From an uncultured Alphaproteobacteria bacterium (lineage in GTDB: Bacteria; Pseudomonadota; Alphaproteobacteria; HIMB59; GCA-002718135): a DNA stretch of 44,970 nt. The notes beneath the pieces were generated by a model. It searched no databases. It saw only the letters and a program-made list of their open reading frames with translations, and had not been told where the DNA came from. This document shows positions 1 to 8,250 of this stretch, piece after piece. The stretch is from contig CACJAV010000010.1 in assembly GCA_902591485.1 (NCBI GenBank), positions 1-44,970 of the forward strand. Reading direction: 5' to 3'. Every line of letters begins with the position of its first letter. Position 1 is the first letter of the stretch. Position numbers and translations under genes: made by a program.

Positions 1-603
1 AATAATAAAATTGACGCCTAAATCATGATCATCTACCACTACAGATAACATATAAGTTGGAGTGCTATCTTTTCGAACAAGAATAAAGTCATCTATTTCG
101 CTATTATTGACTTCAACTTCGCCTTGAATTACATCTTTTAAAATTTCTTTACCAGCAGTTGGTACTTTAATTCTTATAGCATATCCTTTTTCAAGCGATT
201 GAACCTCATTATTCCTTTCACAAGAAATACATATTTTTTTTGAACTAATTTCACCACTATTTATTTTTTTTCTTCGTTCTGTTAATTGATCCTCAGTACA
301 AATACATTTGTAAGCTTTTTTGTTTTTTAACAAATTCTTAGCTATTTCTAGATGTCGGTTAATATTCAATGATTGAATTTGTGGATCATTATCCCATTTT
401 ATGCCTAACCACTTAAGACCACTAATTATATTTTCTTTGAATTCTTCGGTTGATCTAATTCTATCTGTATCTTCAATTCTAAGATATAATTTAGAATCTG
501 GATGTTGGGCTTGAAAAATGTAATTTATTAAAGCTGTTCTTGCACTTCCAATATGGAGATTGCCTGTGGGGGAGGGGGCAAACCTAGTAATGTATCTAGT
601 CAT
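1..603 (-). CDS. gltX: Glutamyl-tRNA synthetase, N-terminal part (cut by window edge)
   Basis: Class I aminoacyl-tRNA synthetase that charges tRNA-Glu and, in bacteria with GatCAB, also mischarges tRNA-Gln. The frame is open from the ATG at 603 to the window edge (201 codons, C-terminus missing). The start reads MTRYITRFAPSPTGNLHIGS: the ATP-binding HIGH motif appears as HIGS, which occurs in the family. It is followed by LRIEDTD, the KCIC...CISC cysteine cluster of the zinc-binding-like insert, and VVVDDHDLG of the catalytic fold. The KMSKS loop and anticodon domain lie outside the window. It follows lexA by 14 bp on the same strand and is probably the last seen gene of the ppiD-trp-lexA run. 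It fits functionally with gatCAB at 34845-38024, which would amidate Glu-tRNA-Gln. Identification is secure; the discriminating or non-discriminating nature is inferred. Confidence 0.95.
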   Translation of the reverse strand, partial: MTRYITRFAPSPTGNLHIGSARTALINYIFQAQHPDSKLYLRIEDTDRIRSTEEFKENIISGLKWLGIKWDNDPQIQSLNINRHLEIAKNLLKNKKAYKCICTEDQLTERRKKINSGEISSKKICISCERNNEVQSLEKGYAIRIKVPTAGKEILKDVIQGEVEVNNSEIDDFILVRKDSTPTYMLSVVVDDHDLGVNFII

Positions 604-617
604 TTATAAAATGACTA

Positions 618-1259
618 TTAATTATATTTTCTTATAATTCCAGATAAAGTACCCTGTATTTGCACATCTCCAAGACTATGTTCTTTAATATCATATGCTT
701 TATTTGCAGGTATTAAGTATATTTTTTGATTAGTCATTTTGATTATTTTTAATGTAATTTCATTATCTAAAGTAAGCACAGCAGCTATTTTTCCATTTTC
801 TGCAGAAGTTGTTTTTTTGATAATTGCAATATCTCCATCAAAAATACCCTCATCAATCATAGACAAACCTTTTACTTTTAAACCAAAATATGTTGAATTT
901 TTACTAACAAGAGATCTAGGGATCGATATCATAGAGTTTGTGGAATTTATTGCCTCAATAGCTTCACCTGCAGCAATCGATCCTACCAGTGGAATATTGA
1001 GGAAACTATCATTATTTGATGAGTTTAAGCTGTTTACATTTTTATTTGGCAGATCTTTTGTAATTTCCATAGCTCTAGCCTTATGCTTTAGACGCTTTAT
1101 GTAACCACGTTGCTCTAAACTTGTTATTAGTCTGTGAATTCCTGATTTAGATTTTAAGTTTACTGCATTTTTCATCTCTTCAAAGGACGGCGATATGTCA
1201 TTTGATGAAATATAGTTATTTAAATAAACAAATAATTCTTTTTGTTTTTTAGTAAGCAT
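618..1259 (-). CDS. lexA: LexA SOS repressor
   Basis: Represses SOS genes until RecA on single-stranded DNA triggers self-cleavage. The 213 residues show an N-terminal winged helix-turn-helix (about 1-65), a linker with the Ala97-Gly98 cleavage site in VGSIAAGEAIEA, and an S24-family peptidase domain. The catalytic serine is Ser133 in VKGLSM and the catalytic lysine is Lys171 in EITLKIIK. Length is normal. A near-perfect alphaproteobacterial LexA box (GTTC-N7-GTTC) lies 3 bp in front of the start codon and overlaps the predicted -10 element, so the gene should repress itself. It sits between moaC and gltX, a position conserved in alphaproteobacteria, although moeA and comEC, usual neighbours there, are missing. 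Confidence 0.97.
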   Translation of the reverse strand: MLTKKQKELFVYLNNYISSNDISPSFEEMKNAVNLKSKSGIHRLITSLEQRGYIKRLKHKARAMEITKDLPNKNVNSLNSSNNDSFLNIPLVGSIAAGEAIEAINSTNSMISIPRSLVSKNSTYFGLKVKGLSMIDEGIFDGDIAIIKKTTSAENGKIAAVLTLDNEITLKIIKMTNQKIYLIPANKAYDIKEHSLGDVQIQGTLSGIIRKYN

Positions 1260-1262
1260 AAT

Positions 1263-1277
1263 GTTCTATATATGTTC
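1263..1277 (-). promoter_or_regulatory. LexA operator (SOS box), GTTC-N7-GTTC type
   Basis: The plus strand reads GTTC-TATATAT-GTTC (GAAC-N7-GAAC on the lexA strand). This is exactly the direct-repeat operator established for alphaproteobacterial LexA (Rhodobacter, rhizobia). It is different from the CTGT-N8-ACAG box of gammaproteobacteria. It lies 3 bp from the lexA ATG and covers the candidate -10 hexamer, so bound LexA would block RNA polymerase directly. Confidence 0.88.
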
Positions 1278-1295
1278 TCTTTTGAAAAAAAACAA
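1267..1295 (-). promoter_or_regulatory. Candidate lexA promoter, embedded in the SOS box
   Basis: On the lexA strand TTGTTT (1295-1290) is followed after 17 bp by TATATA (1272-1267). The TATATA is the spacer of the LexA box. Only 7 bp separate the -10 from the ATG, which predicts transcription starting at or next to the A of the start codon, that is, a leaderless message. No Shine-Dalgarno sequence is evident downstream of such a start. This is inferred from sequence; the start point is not demonstrated. Confidence 0.5.
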
Positions 1296-1311
1296 GCTTT
1301 TTTTTATTATG

Positions 1312-1779
1312 CTAAATATGAAAATTTCCTGATTTTCCACCCCTTTTAGATACCAATTGAATATTTTTGATTTTTATAGCTTTATTTAAGTATTTACACA
1401 TATCATAAATTGTTAAGCAGCTTACTGTAACTGCAGTTAAAGCTTCCATTTCAACACCAGTTTTGGAACTTGTTTGTACTAATGCTGATACTTTCAGTGA
1501 ATTTGTTTTATTATTTTTTGTAATTTCAACATTAACTGAATCAATTGGAATATTGTGACACAAAGGAATTAATCTCGATGTTTCTTTTGCCCCCATAATC
1601 CCGGCCACTATAGCTATGTTTTTAATACTCCCTTTTTTTGATTTAAGCTTTTCAATTTTTTTAAAAGTTAATTTATCAAAAACTACCTCACCTTGAGCTT
1701 CAGCAATTCTTTTTGTAGTATTTTTATCACCTACATTCACCATGATCGGATTATTTTTTTTATCTAGGTGACTAACCAT
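1312..1779 (-). CDS. moaC: Cyclic pyranopterin monophosphate synthase
   Basis: Second step of molybdenum cofactor synthesis: converts the MoaA product (3',8-cyclo-GTP) to cyclic pyranopterin monophosphate. At 155 aa it has normal length and carries the family signatures MVNVGDKNTTKRIAEA, GIMGAKETSRLIPLCHNI, KTGVEMEALTAVTV and YDMCKYL, and ends with the conserved SKRGGKSG. The start overlaps the trpC end by 8 bp, so it is translationally linked to the tryptophan genes. In rhizobia and relatives trpD-trpC-moaC-moeA-lexA is a conserved string; here moeA is absent and lexA follows after 52 bp. Other moa genes are not in the window, so whether the pathway is complete cannot be seen. Confidence 0.95.
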   Translation of the reverse strand: MVSHLDKKNNPIMVNVGDKNTTKRIAEAQGEVVFDKLTFKKIEKLKSKKGSIKNIAIVAGIMGAKETSRLIPLCHNIPIDSVNVEITKNNKTNSLKVSALVQTSSKTGVEMEALTAVTVSCLTIYDMCKYLNKAIKIKNIQLVSKRGGKSGNFHI

Positions 1780-2566
1780 TATTTACTAATGTTTTGATAA
1801 ATTTACTATAATTATCAGATCTCAAGATTGATTCTCCAATAAGAAAATTAAAAATACCAAGCTCGTTATACATATCAATATCTGATGATGATTTAATACC
1901 ACTTTCAGCAATTACAGTAAAATCTTTAGAAATATTTGTAAAGAGATTTGCAGAATTATTAACGTCAGTTTTAAGGTTTTTTAAATTTCTATTATTTATA
2001 CCTATTATCGGGTAATTTAACTTCATTGCTCTTTCAATTTCTTCTTCATCATGTGTTTCAATAATTACATCCAGATCTATATCTTCAGCAATTTCTAAAA
2101 AATGTCTCAATTGATCATCGTTTAATACAGATACAATTAATAGTATAATATCAGCCTGATACACTTTACTCTCATAAATTTGATATTCGTCAATTATGAA
2201 ATCTTTTCTTAAAATTGGTATTCTTGTGTTTTTTTTAATTAAGGATAAATGATCTATTTTGCCATTGAAGTAATTGGTTTCAGTTAATATTGATATTGCT
2301 CCAATGCCAGCTTTTTCATAATTTTTTGCTAATTCTACAGGATTATATTCTTTAATTATTTGCCCAGCACTTGGACTAGACTTTTTGATTTCGCCAATAA
2401 TTAAATTATTCTTATTTTTAACAGACTCAATAGCGGTATTTTTAAAATCTCTTTTTTCAATCTTATCAGAAACTAATTTTTTTAGTGTCTTTAAAGAGCA
2501 TTTATTTTTTGTAATTTCAATTTCTTTACTTTTATCTTCACATATTTTTTTTAAGATATTACTCAT
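1772..2566 (-). CDS. trpC: Indole-3-glycerol phosphate synthase
   Basis: Ring closure of carboxyphenylaminodeoxyribulose phosphate to indole-3-glycerol phosphate in tryptophan synthesis. It is a 264-aa single TIM barrel, with no fused TrpF. Visible motifs in order: IGEIKKSSPSAG (catalytic lysine strand), AISILTETNYFNG, PILRKDFIIDEYQIYES, ADIILLIVSVL, VIIETHDEEE, IIGINNRNLK and VIAESGIKS, the phosphate-binding end of the barrel. Its start overlaps trpD by 8 bp and its end overlaps moaC by 8 bp. Both overlaps indicate coupled translation. Confidence 0.97.
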   Translation of the reverse strand: MSNILKKICEDKSKEIEITKNKCSLKTLKKLVSDKIEKRDFKNTAIESVKNKNNLIIGEIKKSSPSAGQIIKEYNPVELAKNYEKAGIGAISILTETNYFNGKIDHLSLIKKNTRIPILRKDFIIDEYQIYESKVYQADIILLIVSVLNDDQLRHFLEIAEDIDLDVIIETHDEEEIERAMKLNYPIIGINNRNLKNLKTDVNNSANLFTNISKDFTVIAESGIKSSSDIDMYNELGIFNFLIGESILRSDNYSKFIKTLVNNG

Positions 2567-3560
2567 TGGTAATTTTTGTTATAAATTCTTTGGTGATACC
2601 TTCATTTATTGCTTTGCTAGCAATTAATGCGCCATCTTTAATATTTGAGCATTTACCAGAGAGATAAATTGCTGCACCAGCATTTAATTCTACAATTTTT
2701 TGAAATTGTGAGTAGTCACCTTCAATCATTTTGAAAAAACATTCAGCGTTATATTGTGGATCTCCTCCTTTGATTTCTTCTAAAGAAATATAATCATATC
2801 CTATATTCCGAGGATCAAAAGTATAGCTAGTAATTTTTTTGTCTTTTAGTTCGCAAATAAGAGTATTTGTACTTAGTGTAATTTCATCTAACCCATCCAT
2901 TCCGTGAACAACCATTACATTTTGTGACCCTAGATCTTTCAGTACTTCACAGTGAGTAGAAAGCCATTTTTCATTATATACTCCCAAAAGTTGGTTCTTG
3001 GTATTAGCTGGATTTGTTAACGGACCTAAGAGATTAAATATTGTTCTGGTACCTAATGATTTTCTGACATTAATAACATATTTCATAGCTGAGTGATGGT
3101 ATTGTGCGAACATAAAGCAAAAATTATTTTTCTTAAGCTGGTCTTCTAATCTTTTAGTATCATCAGAAAATTTGTAACCAATATACTCAAGCATATCTGC
3201 AGAACCAGATTTAGAGCTTACAGATTTATTACCATGCTTTGCTATTTTGACTCCACAACTTGCAGCCACCAAGGACGCAGCAGTAGATATATTCAATGTA
3301 TTTGACATATCTCCTCCAGTGCCACACGTATCAACAGTATTATCAGGAGAAGATATTTTCATAGATTTTGAGCGCATTATTTTTGAAGCTCCGAATATTT
3401 CATTTTTAGCTTCTCCTTTAAGTTTAAGAGCAATTAATATTGCTGACATATCTATTTCACTTAACTTGCCATTCATTATTAGTTCAAAAAGATCAACTGA
3501 CTCATCTACTGTTAAATCTTTTTGTAAAAAGAGTTTGTTTTTTAAATTATTAATTTCCAT
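2559..3560 (-). CDS. trpD: Anthranilate phosphoribosyltransferase
   Basis: Transfers phosphoribosyl from PRPP to anthranilate. The 333 aa match the family length. An N-terminal helical domain is followed by the PRPP-binding GTGGD loop, the NISTAASLVAASCGVKIAKH stretch with the KHGNKSVSSKSGSAD glycine/serine loop, and NVRKSLGTRTIFNLLGPLTN, which holds the anthranilate-contacting arginine region. It is not fused to trpG, unlike the enterobacterial gene. The start overlaps the trpG end by 11 bp; the end overlaps trpC by 8 bp. Confidence 0.97.
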   Translation of the reverse strand: MEINNLKNKLFLQKDLTVDESVDLFELIMNGKLSEIDMSAILIALKLKGEAKNEIFGASKIMRSKSMKISSPDNTVDTCGTGGDMSNTLNISTAASLVAASCGVKIAKHGNKSVSSKSGSADMLEYIGYKFSDDTKRLEDQLKKNNFCFMFAQYHHSAMKYVINVRKSLGTRTIFNLLGPLTNPANTKNQLLGVYNEKWLSTHCEVLKDLGSQNVMVVHGMDGLDEITLSTNTLICELKDKKITSYTFDPRNIGYDYISLEEIKGGDPQYNAECFFKMIEGDYSQFQKIVELNAGAAIYLSGKCSNIKDGALIASKAINEGITKEFITKITNE

Positions 3561-4128
3561 AATTGATTAATTTTAAGAAGTTTGTAAGCAGCGTTTTTCC
3601 AACATCAGTTCCGATGCTTTCTGGATGAAACTGGAAACCATAAATAGGCAAAAGAGTATGAGCAATACCCATAATTATTTTATTTTTGGTTTGTGCAGTG
3701 ATTATAAAGTCTGATGGCAAGGTATTTGGATCTATAACTAATGAATGATATCTTGTTGCAGAGAAATTTTTTTTAATGTTACTAAATATTTGGTGGTTAT
3801 TATGTTCCATCTCATCTATTTTACCATGCATAATTTCTTTACATTTAATTATTTTAGCCCCAAAAGCTTGCCCAATAGATTGATGCCCTAAGCATATGCC
3901 TAATATTGGAAATTTGTTTTTCAATTCTTCAATTAAATTTAGACAAATGCCAGCCTCATTAGGTGTGCAGGGGCCCGGTGATAGTACAATAGCTTTTGGC
4001 TTAAGGTTAGAAATATCTTCAATTGAAATTTTATCATTTCTGTATGTTTCTACTTCTGCACCAACTTCATTAAGATAATGCTTAACGTTGTAAGTAAAAC
4101 TATCATAATTATCGATTAGTAGTATCAT
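3550..4128 (-). CDS. trpG: Anthranilate synthase, glutamine amidotransferase subunit
   Basis: Supplies ammonia from glutamine to TrpE. It is a class I glutamine amidotransferase of 192 aa with the oxyanion strand LSPGPCTPNEAG, nucleophile Cys79 in ILGICLGHQ, and the His168/Glu170 pair in FQFHPESI. Its start overlaps the trpE stop (ATGA), so TrpE and TrpG should be made in step. In some bacteria this subunit also serves as PabA in folate synthesis; a separate pabA is not in the window, so that double role is possible but unproven. Confidence 0.96.
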   Translation of the reverse strand: MILLIDNYDSFTYNVKHYLNEVGAEVETYRNDKISIEDISNLKPKAIVLSPGPCTPNEAGICLNLIEELKNKFPILGICLGHQSIGQAFGAKIIKCKEIMHGKIDEMEHNNHQIFSNIKKNFSATRYHSLVIDPNTLPSDFIITAQTKNKIIMGIAHTLLPIYGFQFHPESIGTDVGKTLLTNFLKLINYGN

Positions 4129-5600
4129 GAATTATATTTATACGAGTCTTCCGCAGCTGCCATTAGAGCGCCAGCTTTATTGATAGTTTCTTGATACTCA
4201 TCCTCAGGATTTGAGTCATACACAACTCCACCTCCAGCTTGAATGAATAATTTACCATTTTTAACCAATCCACTTCTTAAGCTAATGCAAGTATCCATAT
4301 CTCCATTAGAATCAAAATAACCCATACATCCTGCATAAAAACTTCGATTAAGATTTTCAAGCTCTTCAATTATCTCCATAGCTCTAATTTTTGGTGCGCC
4401 TGAAACTGTGCCTGCAGGAAAACCAGCTTTAAGAGCATCTACAGCATCATATTTTTCATCTATAAATCCTTCCACATTGGAGACGATATGCATTACGTGC
4501 GAATAATATTCAATAATCATTTGTTCGGTTACTTTTACTGATTTTTTTTGAGAAACTCTCCCTACATCATTTCTCCCTAAATCTAATAACATTAAATGTT
4601 CTGCTAGTTCTTTTTTATCTTGAAGTAAATCTTTTGAAAGTTCTAAATCTTCATTCGCATTTTTTCCTCTTTTTCTAGTTCCAGCTATTGGTCTAATGGT
4701 AATTTTTTTATTTCTTAATTGGACAAGTAATTCAGGACTGGAAGCAACTAAACCGATGTCACTGAAATTTAAATTCACTAAGTATGGAGAAGGGTTTAAT
4801 CTTCTAAGAGATCTATAAAGGCTAATTGCTTCAAGATCATATTCTGTTTCAAATCGTTGTGACGTAACTACTTGAAAAATATCTCCTTCTTTAATGTATT
4901 CTTTGGCTTTTGATATAATCGAAAAATATTCATCTTTCGAATAATTTGATTTGAAATTTAGATTTGATTTAATTGTAATTGCTGATGTTTGAATAAGGTT
5001 TTCTTTTAGTTGATTTACTTTTAACTCTAATAGTTCTTGCGCTTTCTTGTAGGTTATTTCATTATCTTTGTTTCGGTTAGGATAGACAACTGTCATCAGC
5101 GTAATTGTATCTTTGATATTATCAAAAACAGCAACAATTTTTGGTCTAATTAAAACTGAGTCAGGTATATTTATATTATCATTATTTTTTAAAGATATTT
5201 TTTCCATATATTGAATCATTGGATATCCTAAATATCCTACAAGAATAGGATAGGGGACTTCTATATTTCCTCTATCAAATTTTGATAGCTCAATTAGATC
5301 TTTAAGAGACTCTATAGGTTCATTTGAAATGTGGTATTTATAATTTTCATCTATGTATTCTATAGAGGCTGAATTGTTTTCAACTTTCCAAATTATATCT
5401 GGATCACAGCCTAATAAAGAATATCTTCCTCTTAAGCTTCCACCTTCAACAGACTCAAGTAGAAAAGAATATTTTTGATTTTTTTTTATTTTGAGTAAAC
5501 AAGATATAGGAGTTTCTACATCACCAATTAAATTTTTTGTCAAAAGTTGAGGTTGATTTTTTTTCAGACCCTCAATAAATTTTTTTTTTATTTCATCCAT
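4125..5600 (-). CDS. trpE: Anthranilate synthase component I
   Basis: Converts chorismate and ammonia to anthranilate, the committed step of tryptophan synthesis. The 491 aa contain the tryptophan feedback-site segment LLESVEGGSLRGRYSL, with LLES as in feedback-sensitive enzymes. The chorismate-binding core follows: NPSPYLVNL, PIAGTRKRGK, LDLGRNDVGRVS, FPAGTVSGAPKIRAMEII, GCMGYFDSNGDMD and IQAGGGVVYDS. It starts on the last base of the ppiD stop (TAATG), so there is no leader region and no room for a trp attenuator directly before it. Not the fused TrpEG form found in rhizobia. Confidence 0.96.
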   Translation of the reverse strand: MDEIKKKFIEGLKKNQPQLLTKNLIGDVETPISCLLKIKKNQKYSFLLESVEGGSLRGRYSLLGCDPDIIWKVENNSASIEYIDENYKYHISNEPIESLKDLIELSKFDRGNIEVPYPILVGYLGYPMIQYMEKISLKNNDNINIPDSVLIRPKIVAVFDNIKDTITLMTVVYPNRNKDNEITYKKAQELLELKVNQLKENLIQTSAITIKSNLNFKSNYSKDEYFSIISKAKEYIKEGDIFQVVTSQRFETEYDLEAISLYRSLRRLNPSPYLVNLNFSDIGLVASSPELLVQLRNKKITIRPIAGTRKRGKNANEDLELSKDLLQDKKELAEHLMLLDLGRNDVGRVSQKKSVKVTEQMIIEYYSHVMHIVSNVEGFIDEKYDAVDALKAGFPAGTVSGAPKIRAMEIIEELENLNRSFYAGCMGYFDSNGDMDTCISLRSGLVKNGKLFIQAGGGVVYDSNPEDEYQETINKAGALMAAAEDSYKYNS

Positions 5601-7435
5601 TAATATTGGCTAATCAAAGCCTGTATTAAATTATCGTTTGTTGAAATATTTTTATTTTTTACTATTTCAGCCCCAAAAAAACTTCTTAATTCAGAGCTTA
5701 AATTTATAACTTGATTTTGACCATCATTTTCAGGAAAGGTGATAATATTAGTCTTTGCTATCAATATATTATCTTCAGATGTGCTAAAATATATTTCATC
5801 CAAATTACTATCAAAAACTTTATTTTTAAAAATAGAAGGATAATCATTATTATCTTGTTGTAAATCAATAGAAGATACATCTGTTTTCAAATGTACTGAT
5901 ATATTTTTTAATGTTTTTGAATTAACAATAGACTCTTCAATATAGCTTTCAATTTCTTTTATTTTTTGAGATTTAATCCAATCATCAGATACTTCTTTAA
6001 AAACTTGATCTAGTTCATACGGCTTTTCAAATACTATATTATCAACATTAATTATTATTGACTGATACTCATTAATATCTTCAATATCGCTTACAAAGTC
6101 TTTATTTGAAGAAAAAGCTTTTGCGATAATTTCATTTTTAGCCAGATCTTCTTCTACTGTATCAAAAACTCTTTCTGCATTACTAATTGTTTTAATAGCA
6201 AGAGAATTGTTATTTGCAATCTCAGTTAATGAATATCCATCGAGAATTTCTTGGCTGATTTTATTTTTTAAATCAGAAATAAAGTTAGACAATTCTACTT
6301 CAAGCAAAGTATTAGATATATTGTCTTTTGAGTCTTCAATGGTTTTTTGAAACTCTGGATGAATTTTACTGACAATTATTATATGTTTTGCCAAAGTAGT
6401 TTCAACTACTGACGACATACTATTTTCTTGCAATTTAAAAATAACATCAGATAGTTCATCTAACACTTCATCTTTTGCTACTTCAGTAAAATTATTAAAT
6501 GTAATATTGTTTTCATCAGCAAATTTAATGACTTCTTCCGCGTTCAATCCAACAGTATTATTTTTAAATCCTGCTGCTTCCTCTAAAGATTTAAAATTAA
6601 ATTGTAAAAAATCTCTTTTTTCAGTCTCAAGAAAAAGATTTTTATTATTATTGTAATATTGTTCAATTTGAGCATTTGTTGGTTTTAACTGATCTATATA
6701 TTCATTTTTATCAATCATGATGTATGAGATATCCCTTTTTTCAGGATCAATATAAGAATTTATGTTTTGATTAAAATACTCAACAATTTCTTGATTATTA
6801 ATTGATATATCAAGATTTTGAAAATTATTTAATTCATATTCATTTATACTCAGCTTAATTAAATCTAAGTTTCTTGAATGATTGTTGTGCCTTGCAATTA
6901 AATTCTCAAATTTCAATGGAATATTTATATCAAAGAAAAGCTCGTCAAAAACTTTTGACCTTGTTTCGTAATTTATAATTTTGACCAGGTCATCAATTTT
7001 TAATCTTTGTTGTTTAAGAAATGAGTTTAAAGCCATTTCATCAATTTTATTATTTTTGGTATACAAATTTGGAAATCTTTTTTTGGTCTCAGATGCTACC
7101 ACTTTCTCATCAATAATAAAATTTTGAGAGTCAAATTCATTTTCAAAAACCGCATTATTAATTAGACTGCCAAGCGCCATAGAATGTATTTGAAAAGCTT
7201 GAATTTCCTCTGAAGTTAATTGACGACCAAACATTTGACTATATTGATTTATATTCATGTCTAATACACGAAGAAACTTGGTAGTTGAGATGGGAGTTCC
7301 TGATACAGATGCTACGACATTATCTGAATCAAATAAACCTGAATATCTTGTTGAACCTTGAAAGAAAAATAAGCTAGCTCCAAAAAGAATAGCTAGAATA
7401 AAAGCAATCTTGGATTTTCCTAAACTTCTAAACAT
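5600..7435 (-). CDS. ppiD: PpiD-like periplasmic chaperone / peptidyl-prolyl isomerase (SurA_N_3 family)
   Basis: Membrane-anchored periplasmic folding factor. The 611 aa have a short cytoplasmic start, one transmembrane helix (about residues 9-27, FILAILFGASLFFFQG), a SurA/PpiD-type N-terminal chaperone region with the usual VASVSGTPISTTKFLRVLD, and a degraded parvulin-like segment around 315-360 (VIFKLQENSMSSVVET, KHIIIV). The parvulin part is weak, so isomerase activity is doubtful and chaperone function more likely. Position just upstream of trpE and divergent from tpiA is the conserved alphaproteobacterial arrangement, which supports the call. It is the first gene of the minus-strand run. 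Confidence 0.85.
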   Translation of the reverse strand: MFRSLGKSKIAFILAILFGASLFFFQGSTRYSGLFDSDNVVASVSGTPISTTKFLRVLDMNINQYSQMFGRQLTSEEIQAFQIHSMALGSLINNAVFENEFDSQNFIIDEKVVASETKKRFPNLYTKNNKIDEMALNSFLKQQRLKIDDLVKIINYETRSKVFDELFFDINIPLKFENLIARHNNHSRNLDLIKLSINEYELNNFQNLDISINNQEIVEYFNQNINSYIDPEKRDISYIMIDKNEYIDQLKPTNAQIEQYYNNNKNLFLETEKRDFLQFNFKSLEEAAGFKNNTVGLNAEEVIKFADENNITFNNFTEVAKDEVLDELSDVIFKLQENSMSSVVETTLAKHIIIVSKIHPEFQKTIEDSKDNISNTLLEVELSNFISDLKNKISQEILDGYSLTEIANNNSLAIKTISNAERVFDTVEEDLAKNEIIAKAFSSNKDFVSDIEDINEYQSIIINVDNIVFEKPYELDQVFKEVSDDWIKSQKIKEIESYIEESIVNSKTLKNISVHLKTDVSSIDLQQDNNDYPSIFKNKVFDSNLDEIYFSTSEDNILIAKTNIITFPENDGQNQVINLSSELRSFFGAEIVKNKNISTNDNLIQALISQY

Positions 7436-7443
7436 AATTAATG

Positions 7444-7471
7444 TTGCTTCTATAATAATAGTTTCTATAAG
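7444..7471 (+). promoter_or_regulatory. Candidate tpiA promoter, TTGCTT-16-TATAAG
   Basis: TTGCTT (7444-7449) and TATAAG (7466-7471) are separated by 16 bp in the 47-bp gap between the divergent ppiD and tpiA. The -10 ends 11 bp before the tpiA ATG, so the leader would be only about 4-5 nt. The same two hexamers recur before secG and rpoZ, which strengthens the call. A TATAAT at 7451-7456 is an alternative -10 for tpiA. The ppiD promoter must lie in the same gap but is not clear. Confidence 0.55.
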
Positions 7472-7482
7472 GGAAAATAATT

Positions 7483-8211
7483 ATGATCAAATTGTCTGAT
7501 TTTTCATCATTTTTTGTAGCAAATTGGAAGTTAAACGGAAATTTTCAATTTATTGATGAATTTATTAATAATTTAATGTTACCTAAAGATCCTTCTAAGT
7601 GTGTAGTTATATGCCCAACAGCTATTCATCTAGATTATATCTCCAAAAATAAAAATGGCTTTTATGTAGGCGCTCAAAATGTCTCTGAACACGAGGAAGG
7701 GGCTTATACAGGTGAAATTTCAGTTGATTCACTGTCAGATTTAAATGTGAATTTTTGCATAATAGGGCATTCTGAAAGAAGACAAATCTTTAAAGAAAAA
7801 AATGAGGAAATTAATCTCAAATCTGAGAGATTAATTGATAATGGTTTAATACCTATCATTTGTATTGGAGAAACTTTAGAGCAAAAGGAAAAAGGAATTA
7901 CTAAAAAGGTATTGGAAGAGCAGCTAATGAATAGTGTTCCAAGCTCCTCAAATTTTGAGAATACTATTATTGCATATGAGCCTGTTTGGGCAATAGGCAC
8001 AGGTTTAACACCAACCATTGAAGATATTGATGAAACCCATCGCTATATTAGAGAGCACAACGAAAAATTAAATAAATACAAAATTTTGTATGGAGGCTCT
8101 GTTAAAGCTAGCAATGCTAAAGAGATCACAGGTTTACCAAATGTCGATGGAGCTTTAATTGGAGGAGCTTCACTAAAACCCCAAGAATTCTCAGTGATAT
8201 TAGCAGATTAA
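7483..8211 (+). CDS. tpiA: Triose-phosphate isomerase
   Basis: Interconverts dihydroxyacetone phosphate and glyceraldehyde 3-phosphate in glycolysis and gluconeogenesis. It is a 242-aa TIM barrel with the N-terminal FVANWKLNG (catalytic Asn/Lys), the electrophilic histidine in FCIIGHSERR, the catalytic glutamate in AYEPVWAIGTG, and the phosphate-gripping LYGGSVKASNA and DGALIGGASLKP. The ATG at 7483 gives a slightly long but plausible N-terminus. First gene of the plus-strand block; secG follows after 39 bp. Confidence 0.97.
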   Translation: MIKLSDFSSFFVANWKLNGNFQFIDEFINNLMLPKDPSKCVVICPTAIHLDYISKNKNGFYVGAQNVSEHEEGAYTGEISVDSLSDLNVNFCIIGHSERRQIFKEKNEEINLKSERLIDNGLIPIICIGETLEQKEKGITKKVLEEQLMNSVPSSSNFENTIIAYEPVWAIGTGLTPTIEDIDETHRYIREHNEKLNKYKILYGGSVKASNAKEITGLPNVDGALIGGASLKPQEFSVILAD

Positions 8212-8215
8212 TTTC

Positions 8216-8243
8216 TTGCTTTATAGCGCTTTATAAATATAAG
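8216..8243 (+). promoter_or_regulatory. Candidate secG promoter, TTGCTT-16-TATAAG
   Basis: TTGCTT (8216-8221) and TATAAG (8238-8243) with a 16-bp spacer. The -10 ends 7 bp before the secG ATG at 8251. Transcription would therefore begin at or one base before the start codon, giving a leaderless message. No Shine-Dalgarno sequence is present before this ATG. Confidence 0.55.
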
Positions 8244-8250
8244 TGCTGCC

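Noticed and set aside
1284..1310. Terminator between moaC and lexA (A-run/T-run inverted repeat)
   Set aside because: The stem is only A-T pairs around AAGCTT and would be very weak; the lexA promoter occupies the same bases.
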